The translations under genes and the position numbers were made by a program. Under the pieces are notes generated by a model. It worked only from the letters and a program-made list of their open reading frames with translations. It searched no databases and was not told where the DNA came from. From Macrostomum hystrix (lineage: Eukaryota > Platyhelminthes > Macrostomidae): a DNA stretch of 64,000 nucleotides. The stretch is from positions 10,882,001 to 10,946,000 of the forward strand of contig CATNEN010000039.1 of assembly GCA_950097015.1 (NCBI GenBank), given 5' to 3'. Each line of letters begins with the position of its first letter. The stretch's first letter is position 1. Positions 56,131 to 64,000 of the stretch are shown here, in pieces.

Positions 56131-58053
56131 TCAGGACGACTCGACAAGGGGGAAGATTACATACTCAGACGATGTTGGAAAACAGATGGCCTTGTTTGAT
56201 GGGTAGCCAGTAACACACTGCTTGGACTTAGCAAAAAAGCCTATTCCTATGGTGCTGGATGGGTAAGGAGTGGTATACAAATCTTTTCGAAAAACCAACT
56301 TAAATCCAGCTACCAAGCCATCTGAGTGAACAGCATTAATAATAACAGGAAATCCGTCAATAATAGCAACATTATCTGGCTTCGAAGTAGAAAAACTGAA
56401 CGCAGAAGAATTACTTTCAGTGTGCATATTACGCAGTTCAACTAGTTGATTAAGAGAGTGAGACATTATACCGCGAGTACATCGAATGCGACGCTTTAAA
56501 AGTCCAAGAAAATTTTCAAATGGGAAGGCCGAAAATTTGGACAATGGACCATATTGTAGGACGAATTCGTACAGATGAAGCAGCAAATGACTGTTATACG
56601 AAACGCAACGTTCGTCATACAGTCTTGGAAGATCATAGACAAACAGCTCCATGCATCTATGTGCTTGCGCATACATGTCACTACAGTTTCTTGAAGAAAA
56701 TACAAAATAAGCAAAGTGTAGCAAAATAAAATGATTATAGAATTGAGCAGATAAATATTTTCCAAAAAGAAAGGGTCCAAAATACAAAAGCATACTTCGA
56801 TATTCGACAGCTTTGTAATGCGCCAGGTTAATGTCAATTCGCCTGACTTGGCGTTGGAACTCACTCGGTGTACAACCACGATAGTTAGAAATTGCGTCTG
56901 AGAGAGATTTTAGACCATCGCGAGTGACACGACAGGGCAGTTTAAAGCCCTTAACATGGGAAAAAAAGAAGTGGAACAATCGTCTAGTAACGCCAAGACA
57001 AATACAGTGCTGCTCGTCAATCGGGAAATCTGAGCGCAAGCGTGCAATGGAAAGTAGAGGCGACGCGGCAATTTGATTGTCTTCCTTCTTTTGCATGTAA
57101 AGAAAATCATCTCGAGAATCGCCAACAGACGTAGAAAAAACAACGCGATCAGTGTGGTAGCGACCTTTAGCACGACAATAGCCGCAGCCGTTCTTTGCTG
57201 TGTGCCCTGCAATACACTGGATGTAAGCTCTGGCAGGAGCATCACAAACAAATATAAGACTACCAAGCTTGACACGAATTCCATCAAGATACATGCCTGA
57301 TTCGCGCAAATCTGTAAGTTCACGCACCAAGTCAGACAAAAAAAGAGATACATCGGGTTTTTGAGCACCATAATACAGTGCAACAGGAAAAGGTCGATGG
57401 ATATTGTTAAAACAAACAAGAATAGGCCAAAGGGAAGCAGCAGAACTCTTGTAAAGAGGTAAACCATCGATATTGAATTTGCAATCTACCACTAGATCTT
57501 TACCTAGGGGGGGAATGCAAAGCAAATTGTTTTTCACACAGAAAACAAGGTTGTCACGAATGCTAAGGTAGGCATACTGCCCATTAGACATTGTTTTAAT
57601 ACTAGGTGAAAGCCTGGTCTTCAGATTTTGCAACAGATAAACAGTTGATGGGAAATTTTGACAGGTGCACGTTCTGTGCAACAAATCAAGCAAGTATTGC
57701 CTTGCAATCCTTGGTAAATTAAACAAAACAAAGAAAAGATGCAGCTCGTCAGCGAAGGTCATCTGGTTAGACAGGCTTGTATCGACTTCCTCAGGAGTTG
57801 AAGACTCGTCCGATGGTGAGAAGTAGTCTAAATCTGCCTCTTCAAATTCCACGTTTTCAAGGCCGGAGAGCTCGTCTTCAAAATCACCGACATCAGTTGT
57901 TTGGTGGTTCAGTCCCTCAGTCACGATTGGTTGTTTGGTATCCATTGATTGAAGATGGGAGTCTTCCTCAGGCTCTTGTGCCAATGGCTCCTGATCTGAC
58001 GAATCCCAAAGCATGGAAAACAAGTGCCGATTTATGGCTCGGTAACGGCTCAT
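56131..58053 (-). CDS. CACTA-like transposase
   Basis: 640 aa, uninterrupted. After an acidic N-terminus of about 90 aa come FADELHLFFVLFNLPRIARQ, the family's catalytic landmarks FNIDGLPLYKSS (first Asp) and FVCDAPARAY (second Asp), a zinc-like CGYCRAKGRYH, and DFPIDEQHCICLGVTRRLFH (the family's D-x2-HLVCLGV block). Then come SYNSHLLLHL and the late block YGPLSKFSAFPFENFLGLLK. This series is typical of animal CACTA/EnSpm-group transposases related to Transposase_21/DUF4218. It would bind the element's ends and excise it. The start is ATG 58053. It lies inside 12-bp inverted termini, 575 bp from the companion gene. Confidence 0.87.
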   Translation of the reverse strand: MSRYRAINRHLFSMLWDSSDQEPLAQEPEEDSHLQSMDTKQPIVTEGLNHQTTDVGDFEDELSGLENVEFEEADLDYFSPSDESSTPEEVDTSLSNQMTFADELHLFFVLFNLPRIARQYLLDLLHRTCTCQNFPSTVYLLQNLKTRLSPSIKTMSNGQYAYLSIRDNLVFCVKNNLLCIPPLGKDLVVDCKFNIDGLPLYKSSAASLWPILVCFNNIHRPFPVALYYGAQKPDVSLFLSDLVRELTDLRESGMYLDGIRVKLGSLIFVCDAPARAYIQCIAGHTAKNGCGYCRAKGRYHTDRVVFSTSVGDSRDDFLYMQKKEDNQIAASPLLSIARLRSDFPIDEQHCICLGVTRRLFHFFFSHVKGFKLPCRVTRDGLKSLSDAISNYRGCTPSEFQRQVRRIDINLAHYKAVEYRSMLLYFGPFLFGKYLSAQFYNHFILLHFAYFVFSSRNCSDMYAQAHRCMELFVYDLPRLYDERCVSYNSHLLLHLYEFVLQYGPLSKFSAFPFENFLGLLKRRIRCTRGIMSHSLNQLVELRNMHTESNSSAFSFSTSKPDNVAIIDGFPVIINAVHSDGLVAGFKLVFRKDLYTTPYPSSTIGIGFFAKSKQCVTGYPSNKAICFPTSSEYVIFPLVESS

Positions 58054-58627
58054 TTGGCTCGTTGTCTGGAATTAGTGGATTAAAGCACACCTGCAATTGT
58101 GACTGTTTCTGATACTTAAAAGGACAAGACCAATGACATGTAAGTAACGGAATGCACCAATTCAAATAAAAAGAACTATTTTCTGTCTTTACTTCAGAAC
58201 TGCAAACTGCTAAAAGAAGTACGCAAACTGCACTACTAGTTTAACGATGAAAATAGACACACGCAATTATTTAGTTAAACACAAATCATTATTACAAAGA
58301 AGAAAAGAAAAGAAAAGACAAGCAATTCGTCATAACAGAGCATTGAATTGATTTTATATAAATTGCATTTATATAATGCATAGTTGCAACAATGCTGAAT
58401 ATAAAGTTGTTCACAACACAACAGCAAAATAACTTTTACAATAAATATATTAGTTGTAGGTATACTTAAATGATAAATATAAGTATTACACCTATTTAGT
58501 TTCAATGACAGTTCTTACATTTTTCAACAAAAAACGGAACAATATAAATAATTAATCCAACAGTTCATGCATAACAAACAGTGTAAGAAAATTGTTTGTC
58601 ACAAGGCTTCTGATGCAAAACACAACA

Positions 58628-60040
58628 CTATAGGCCATTCGAAGAGTCTTCTAGATCTGATTGAATTACAAAAGCAGTCCTTCGCCTTCGTCGCTTCTGT
58701 TGCTTTGGCCTAGATTCCACTGCCATGGCTCCTTCAGTTTCAGGTTCTTTTCTCTTCTTTCGACCTCCATCCCTATCACTTGAGTTTTTTAATGCAGCAG
58801 CAATAGCTGGGCGAATCTCATCATCATTAGCATGACCAAATTTCTTTTTTATTGCTTTCTCAACAATTGGAGCAAATGGTTCGAAAGCTTGCTTGCCATC
58901 AGAACCACTTCGGTTATAACATTCTTGAAGGGCATTGGTCATTAGGCCAGAGACAATGTTTACTACTGCTTGTCGCACAGTTTTTCCTCCACGAAGAGAC
59001 AGAGCATGAACAAGCTTTTGTAGGAAGCTTTCATCTTTTACCTTTAAGAGAAGATCATTTGCTTCATGGATTGATGAAGCAGGTGACAAAACAAAATCTT
59101 CTCCCTCAGCAAGCTTATTCTGGCCTTCTTTTAGAAGCATTGATTCAATGATGGCAAGGCGTCGAAGAATCATGGCATTCAAAAAGTAGTTAGCTTCAAC
59201 AGAGAATGGTTTATAACCTGCACTAATAACACGGGCATCAATTGCAGAGGTTGATGGCACACCAATGGCTGATGTTGAAGCTAAATGAGTAGGTGTTGTT
59301 TTGGCTATACTAGAAGCTGGTTCAGTTATTCGTGACTGCAGTTCACTCACTCTTGAAATAGTTGGTGTAGTGACAGTTGGTGTGGCAACAGTTGGCATAG
59401 CAATAGTTGGTGTAGAAGGTGAATTTGCCATCATAGTTTGTTCAAATACACTTTGGCTGAGAGAAGCCATTCTATTAGAAACTTGGCGATGAGCAGGTAA
59501 GTCAAGCAAAGGTAGCCTTTGTTGAAAATTAGCACTTAACATTCCTTGAATACCATGGTTGCCATTTTCTACAACATGAGCATTATATTGACCACTAGGA
59601 AGATTCTGTGATTGACAATCCTCCAATTCAAGTTCATTAAGTTCAGTTGTGTCACCACTATAGCCAATAAAGGAATGCTCTGGTGGAAGAACAGTACGTC
59701 TAGAAGTTGCAAACCTTGCAAGTTTTGGTAAAAGCTGTTGAATTGTCACATGCCAATTTCTCTTAGCCTTAATACAGAAGCCACATGTAGACTGTAGATG
59801 GTCCTCTTCTTTTGCTAGCTGAACACAGATGCCATTAACTTTTTCTGTCTCCCAATTGACTTCAAGGACTGTTTTGCCATTAGGATTATTAATAATCTTT
59901 GAATAGATAGCTTCAGAGAAGTTAGTCTCATTAATTGGATAGATAGTAAAAGGCTCATAGTCAGATCTTTTGTCACTTGGAAAATAAAGCAGAACCCATT
60001 TTATTTCATTAAATGCAAGCATAGCTACATAGAGCCTCAA
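58628..60040 (-). CDS. DUF4806-type companion protein of the CACTA-like element
   Basis: 470 aa, uninterrupted. The N-terminus (IKWVLLYFPSDKRS; VLEVNWE) resembles the small beta domain that opens these companion proteins. Residues about 185-260 are a Ser/Thr/Pro-rich linker with PT-rich repeats. The C-terminal block (about 285-400: LRRLAIIESMLLKEGQNKLA, LVHALSLRGGKTVRQAVVNI, CYNRSGSDGKQAFEPF) is DUF4806-like. A basic nuclear-localisation-type tail (KKRKEPE; KQQKRRRRR) follows. Such proteins often sit beside this type of transposase in animals, but their job is not established; a DNA-binding accessory role is inference. Confidence 0.78.
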   Translation of the reverse strand: MRLYVAMLAFNEIKWVLLYFPSDKRSDYEPFTIYPINETNFSEAIYSKIINNPNGKTVLEVNWETEKVNGICVQLAKEEDHLQSTCGFCIKAKRNWHVTIQQLLPKLARFATSRRTVLPPEHSFIGYSGDTTELNELELEDCQSQNLPSGQYNAHVVENGNHGIQGMLSANFQQRLPLLDLPAHRQVSNRMASLSQSVFEQTMMANSPSTPTIAMPTVATPTVTTPTISRVSELQSRITEPASSIAKTTPTHLASTSAIGVPSTSAIDARVISAGYKPFSVEANYFLNAMILRRLAIIESMLLKEGQNKLAEGEDFVLSPASSIHEANDLLLKVKDESFLQKLVHALSLRGGKTVRQAVVNIVSGLMTNALQECYNRSGSDGKQAFEPFAPIVEKAIKKKFGHANDDEIRPAIAAALKNSSDRDGGRKKRKEPETEGAMAVESRPKQQKRRRRRTAFVIQSDLEDSSNGL

Positions 60041-60313
60041 TGCTTAAAAGAAAAAATGGAAAGAATCATGTTTCAAAATGAAGAGAAATAACTCTGATTT
60101 GAAATTATAAAAAATTTCCTAGAAACATGGTAGATATGTTTATTTATATGTCATGCAAATATATTTGGCTATGGGAAAAATGAGGAATACAGCTAGGCCC
60201 TATGGCTACAGCTATAGGAAATAATTGATATAGCAGAACAGAACCCCTAAATTATTTTTAAGGCCCTATAAATATTTTAGTTTAAATAGTTTATTTGGCT
60301 AACTAGCTACTTG

Positions 60314-60878
60314 CCATAGTCCGGATCATGTCGTTTACGCCGGAGATCTCCGGCGTAAATCTGGTTTGGGATCGGAGGCTGGCGTAAGTGCTTGGCGTAA
60401 GTATAGGCCAAAATGTGCCTTGGCGTAAGTGCTTGGCGTAAGTACAAGGCATAAATCAAGTGGCGTAAATGTTAGCACAAATGAGATCATTCACGATCAA
60501 ATGTATCACTATAGAACATAACACATTTGCGTTAATTATGATGTTTGCGTTAATTAGGAGCAGCATTAAAACAAAGTTCATTAAAATATTGCAGTTCGTA
60601 TAACTGAGATAGCAGAATATCTATTGTAGGATAGCAAAAGTGTTTTTAGCTTTAAGATGCTAACTTTGATACTTGATTCAGAATTTGCGACTTGTGAGAT
60701 TTTTAAACAGTTGCAACTTCTGAATTTAATTAATCACCGATTAACATGATTTGTGAAGGACCTTTTTTTGGGTGGCGTAAGTCAGAGGGACCTTTTTTTG
60801 GTTGGCGTAAGTCTGGCGTAAGTGCCAAAAATGTTGGATTTTTCCTCCGGCGTAAGTCCAACATGATCCGGACTATGG
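60314..60878. mobile_element. 565-bp MITE nested in the CACTA-like element
   Basis: Termini CCATAGTCCGGATCATGT and CATGATCCGGACTATGG are flanked by the exact 8-bp duplication GCTACTTG (60306-60313, 60879-60886). The interior repeats TGGCGTAAGT many times, in both halves. No ORF. The 8-bp duplication suggests hAT-type mobilisation. Confidence 0.92.
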
Positions 60879-60886
60879 GCTACTTG

Positions 60887-62100
60887 TTACAAAAAATGGA
60901 ACAATAGACATAAGGTTTTTATTGTCTTCAGAATAATATAGGAGATAGTTGATTGCAAACAAACAAGATTTCCTTTTTTGAATGATATAGACCTAAGACA
61001 AATTATTAACTTTATTAACAGTGCTAGTTTGGAGACTCAAAAGTATATTAAATCATCTGTTAGTATTGTATTAGGGCTTGATAAATCGTATCCTAATGCC
61101 ATAAGCAATAGGCCTACCACTTTTGGACTAATCTAACTAATCATAGGCCTATAAAACTCAGTCACAGAGTTCTAGATTGCAATAGGTCTAACCAATACTA
61201 GGCCTATAGATCATTTACTTAGATAGTATGCACTTGCATCTTAAATATCTTGAAACAATAGGGTAGGGTATTTAAAATACCCTATTAACTAACAATTTCA
61301 ATACTTTTTCTAATGAAACAATATACTAGCTAGCTACTGAGGGAGAAAACAAGATACAACAAAAATGAAGTATAGAAGTCAAGGCTATCTAGTATTATCA
61401 ATTTTTAATATACAAGTAGGCCCTACCACAAGTCCTATGGATATTTAACTCCAGTGAGCTTAGTCTAATTTTAAAGCCCAAGTAAATGACAATATAGTAA
61501 CTAATGTAATGGCAATCAGCACTGCAGTGCAAAGATAGAGCCTTGAATCTATATTATAATTATGTATATACTAGCTTAATTTTAGGGTTGGACTTCATAA
61601 ACATGACGCTGCTCCCATAAGAGCAGCAGCAAGCAAGCAGCCTATTTTGCCAATACTTTTAGATGACTTTTATATGTATTAAATGATTCAAATCACAATC
61701 GAGAGTATATGGATAGTGAAAATAGTGAAAGTAAATAAGAATAGATAGCAGAGCTACTTTTGTAATCCCGCAAAAAATCTGTTCAAAAAAGATTATTCGA
61801 ATCTGAGTTTGAACAAACGGATAGTAACGGTTTCGTTGAATAAAGTATCACAATTGATTTTAGAAAATTATCATAATGACATTTTAATTTTTTATAACAT
61901 AAAATTGTCGAAAACTGATGACTCTTGCATAGATTTTACTTAGTGGGTCAATAGCGGCTGAATTCTATTAACCGACGATGTGCCGACCATCCGCACTTTC
62001 CTATTTCGAAAGGCCAATTTTCTATTGGAAGTACCAAATGTTATTTTCTTGTCATTTCTCATCCAATTGTACTCTTTATTAAACATTTCTCTCCCGCTAG
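60887..62100. other. AT-rich non-coding part of the CACTA-like element
   Basis: No ORF. Short words such as TAGGCCTAT recur at 61110-61210. The last 60 bp before 62157 carry subterminal CCGCTAG-type repeats. Confidence 0.5.
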
Positions 62101-62157
62101 AATGCCGCCATCCCGCTAACGGACCTCTAGTGGCCCACTAGCGGCTTTCCCAGTGGG

Positions 62158-63340
62158 CTGTGGTCGAGGATGACACCTAAGCAACTAGTTTGCTTCTCCA
62201 TGACGATGGGTTTGTCATAAAGAAGAAGATCCTCCAGTTTCGCTTGCTGGTGAACATAATGGCAACGGTCTTGGACTCTGAGCTTGAGGGTTTGAGGCCG
62301 CAGCTATGAGCCCAGCATTGTGGACATTGTGGGCACGGTGGATGAAAGCTTGCAAAAGGTCTCTAAGGACCCGGGGTGAAGGTCCAGCCACAGTGGCAGT
62401 GACATCGTCAGCATAGCCGATTTTCTGGACCGGGTGCGGGTAAGGGCTGCAGAGCAACTCGTCCATGACAAGGTTCCAAAGGATCGGACTAAGAACGCCA
62501 CCCTGCGAGCCTCCCTTCTGGACTTTCACAGAGCGGGAGTGGCCAAGCAGGTGCGAGATGCAAGTTCGGTGAGAGATCATATACATGATCCAGCGGGTGA
62601 GGTGCTCGTGCGTAGCCCGGCGCTCCAGGGCTCACCTAAAGGCTTCGAAGAGCACATTGTCAAAGGCACCATCAATGTCGAGGAAAAGCGAGAGAGCGAA
62701 ACCGGTGCCAAGCACGGCGCGCTCCAGCTTGTCGGCAATGGCATGCAGAGCACTTTCGATGGAGCGTCCGGATCGAAAGGCGTACTGGTTAGCGGAGAGC
62801 GGGGAGTTCCCCAGCTCAACGTGAGGAGGCGCCAAAGAACTAGCCTTTCAACAGCTTAAGAAAGAAGGATGTTAAGCTGATGGGGCGGAAGGCTTTGGCG
62901 GAATGGTAGTCTCCCTTCCCAGGCTTGTGAATGAAGACGATGGTGGCTTCCTGCCAAGACCTGGGTACGTACCCGAGGGTGATACAGGCCTTAAACAGGT
63001 TGCAGAGGAGGCCGAGTAACCTGTCATTTTTCACCGCTTTATGTAGGGAGGCGGGGTAAATGTTGTCAGGTCCAGGCGACTTGAAAGGCGAGAAGGAATT
63101 GGCAGCGCGAGCTGTGCGTTCTATAGTGATAATGGTGGTCGCAAAGATGTGTTCACCCGGAGTGTGGTCCGGCGGGTCCTGTAGCGGCGCGGTTCGGGGG
63201 AAAGCGCTGGCGAGCATGATGTCCAGCGATTAACCAGGATTCTCAGCAAGCCAGCCATCCGGTCTTTTGATCACTGAGAGCTTCGACATTTTGTCAAGAG
63301 TGAGCGCTTTTTCGACGCGAGAAGTTGGGCGGGCGCCGCT
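62158..63340 (-). pseudogene. LINE reverse transcriptase, 5' and catalytic part (frameshifted)
   Basis: Reading down the minus strand: KALTLDKMSKLSVIKRPDGW (linker), SPFKSPGPDNIYPA (RT0/1), AKAFRPISLTSFFLK, ANQYAFRSGRSIESAL, SLFLDIDGAFDNV (first catalytic Asp), SQGGVLSPILWNLVMDELL and IGYADDVTATV (catalytic YADD). A frameshift near 62860-62830 breaks the frame between FFLK and the NQYAFR block. The end, DKPIVMEKQTSCLGVILDH, runs into the CACTA-like insertion at 62157. Confidence 0.9.
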
Positions 63341-63384
63341 CTAAGTCGAGGCTCAAGAGAAGAAGAGGCTCAATCCTCCAGTTT

Positions 63385-64000
63385 CGCTTGCGGTTTTGAC
63401 TGTTTTTTCAAAACAAAACCTCAGGGCTGCTGTGTTCGCGAATATCAATCTCAAAGATCGGCATAGACCGGACCTCTCTGAAGAGACCTCTGTGTCATCC
63501 AAACGAACCACATTCTTCCGAACCGCACCGTCATCATCGCCTCTATCTACCTTCCTGGTGACTTTGAGCTGCTGGTGGCGGGCGAACTGCTGGTGGCGGG
63601 CGATGTTAACGCCCACCACACCTACTGGGGCAGTGTTACTTCCAACTGCAGAGTTAAGGATCTCCTTGCCTACATCTGCACCAGTAATATTGAGTTCTGC
63701 AACACGGGTGGCACACCCACCTTTGACAATGGGCGGAGGTCCTCGACGTCACCCTTGCCTCCCAAGGCCTGATCTCTCTGATCAGGGACTTGGCAGGTAT
63801 GGGACGAAAAGGAATATCTGTCTGACCATCGCTTCATTCGCTTCCGGTTGCAAAACTCCTACTCCAAGCCTGGTATTCCATGGAAAAGGAACGCCCGGAA
63901 CACTGACTAGACGGCCTTTGCGGACTCCGTGAAGCGCCAGACCAGAGACTTCTAGAAATAACAACTGGAACCGCAAGGCTTTCTTCTCCCCTGCAACTTG
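63385..64000 (+). pseudogene. LINE endonuclease fragment, inverted relative to the RT
   Basis: The plus strand reads VAGDVNAHHTYWGS (APE-type endonuclease GDxNxHHxxWG), the TGGTPTFDNGRR block and a later SDHRF-like block (YLSDHRFIRF at about 63818-63847). Reading frames shift several times. An 18-bp direct duplication, ELLVAG twice, lies at about 63567-63602. It runs off the window. Confidence 0.85.

Larger units (their letters stand above)
55494..62157 (-). mobile_element. Complete CACTA-like (EnSpm) DNA transposon, 6664 bp
   Basis: Ends are CCCACTGGGAAA at 55494 and TTTCCCAGTGGG at 62157: perfect 12-bp inverted termini containing the CACTG of CACTA elements, followed by imperfectly matched subterminal GCTAGCGGCC / CCGCTAGTGG repeats. 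The 2-bp target duplication CT (55492-55493, 62158-62159) is proven by the restored LINE frame. It carries two minus-strand genes, a transposase and a DUF4806 companion, both uninterrupted, and a nested MITE. Confidence 0.9.
53902..64000 (-). mobile_element. RNase H-bearing LINE, interrupted by a CACTA-like transposon
   Basis: The minus-strand pieces are 53902-55493 (RT thumb, RNase H, 3' end) and 62158-63340 (linker, RT fingers and palm). They join in frame at [13 protein letters not shown] once the DNA transposon and one AG copy are removed. Beyond about 63370 the endonuclease part lies in the opposite orientation. The 3' end has AAGTCAAGTAAGTCAAGTAA just after the gene's last codons. RNase H plus endonuclease plus RT points to the I/Jockey side of non-LTR elements; the exact clade is unclear. 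The element is dead: there is an in-frame TAG in the RNase H part and frameshifts in RT. Confidence 0.85.

Noticed and set aside
56910-57467. 185-aa hydrophobic minus-strand ORF
   Set aside because: Out-of-frame shadow of the CACTA-like transposase; its hydrophobicity comes from frame choice.

Overview
The window is nuclear DNA of an animal. It has intron-rich genes with GT-AG introns, a standard genetic code, animal-specific families (a metabotropic glutamate receptor, MYDGF, hydroxylysine kinase, an R7BP-like protein, a kringle protein) and a heavy load of eukaryotic transposable elements. The mix suggests a non-vertebrate bilaterian, possibly a flatworm or other lophotrochozoan. I cannot place it further from sequence alone. 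All exon models were built by hand from ORF edges, splice consensus and phase agreement.

Host genes, left to right: a small ankyrin/TRP-like channel (+, 2267-4622); MYDGF, an ER/secretory growth factor (-, 5559-7250); an orphan 911-aa secreted protein with a discoidin-like domain in 11 exons (-, 8146-15656); a group II-like metabotropic glutamate receptor in 6 exons (+, 18526-26784); an SLC16-like transporter (-, 31498-33174); a short kringle-type secreted protein (-, 34512-35355); an MFSD8/CLN7-like transporter (-, 36557-38280); an R7BP/RGS9BP-like protein (-, 40292-41254); and hydroxylysine kinase HYKK (+, 48658-50612). There are no operons. The mGluR and R7BP-like genes both belong to G-protein signalling, but their proximity may be chance.

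The rest is repeats. Two large tandem arrays with 22-bp units lie at 11.4-12.5 kb, in an intron of the orphan gene, and at 16.0-17.4 kb, between that gene and the divergent mGluR. Three tRNA-derived SINE families recur. A Helitron (28347-30433) sits inside a palindromic foldback element and itself carries an 8-bp-TSD MITE. Foldback elements cluster around a Crypton-type tyrosine recombinase (42.0-44.8 kb). A SINE at 51.5-53.2 kb is split by a non-LTR retrotransposon fragment.

The last 10 kb is a three-level nest. A RNase H-bearing LINE (53.9-64 kb) is split by a complete CACTA-like DNA transposon (55494-62157) with an intact transposase and a DUF4806 companion gene. That transposon in turn holds a 565-bp MITE (60314-60878). 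The LINE's endonuclease part lies inverted at the right edge.
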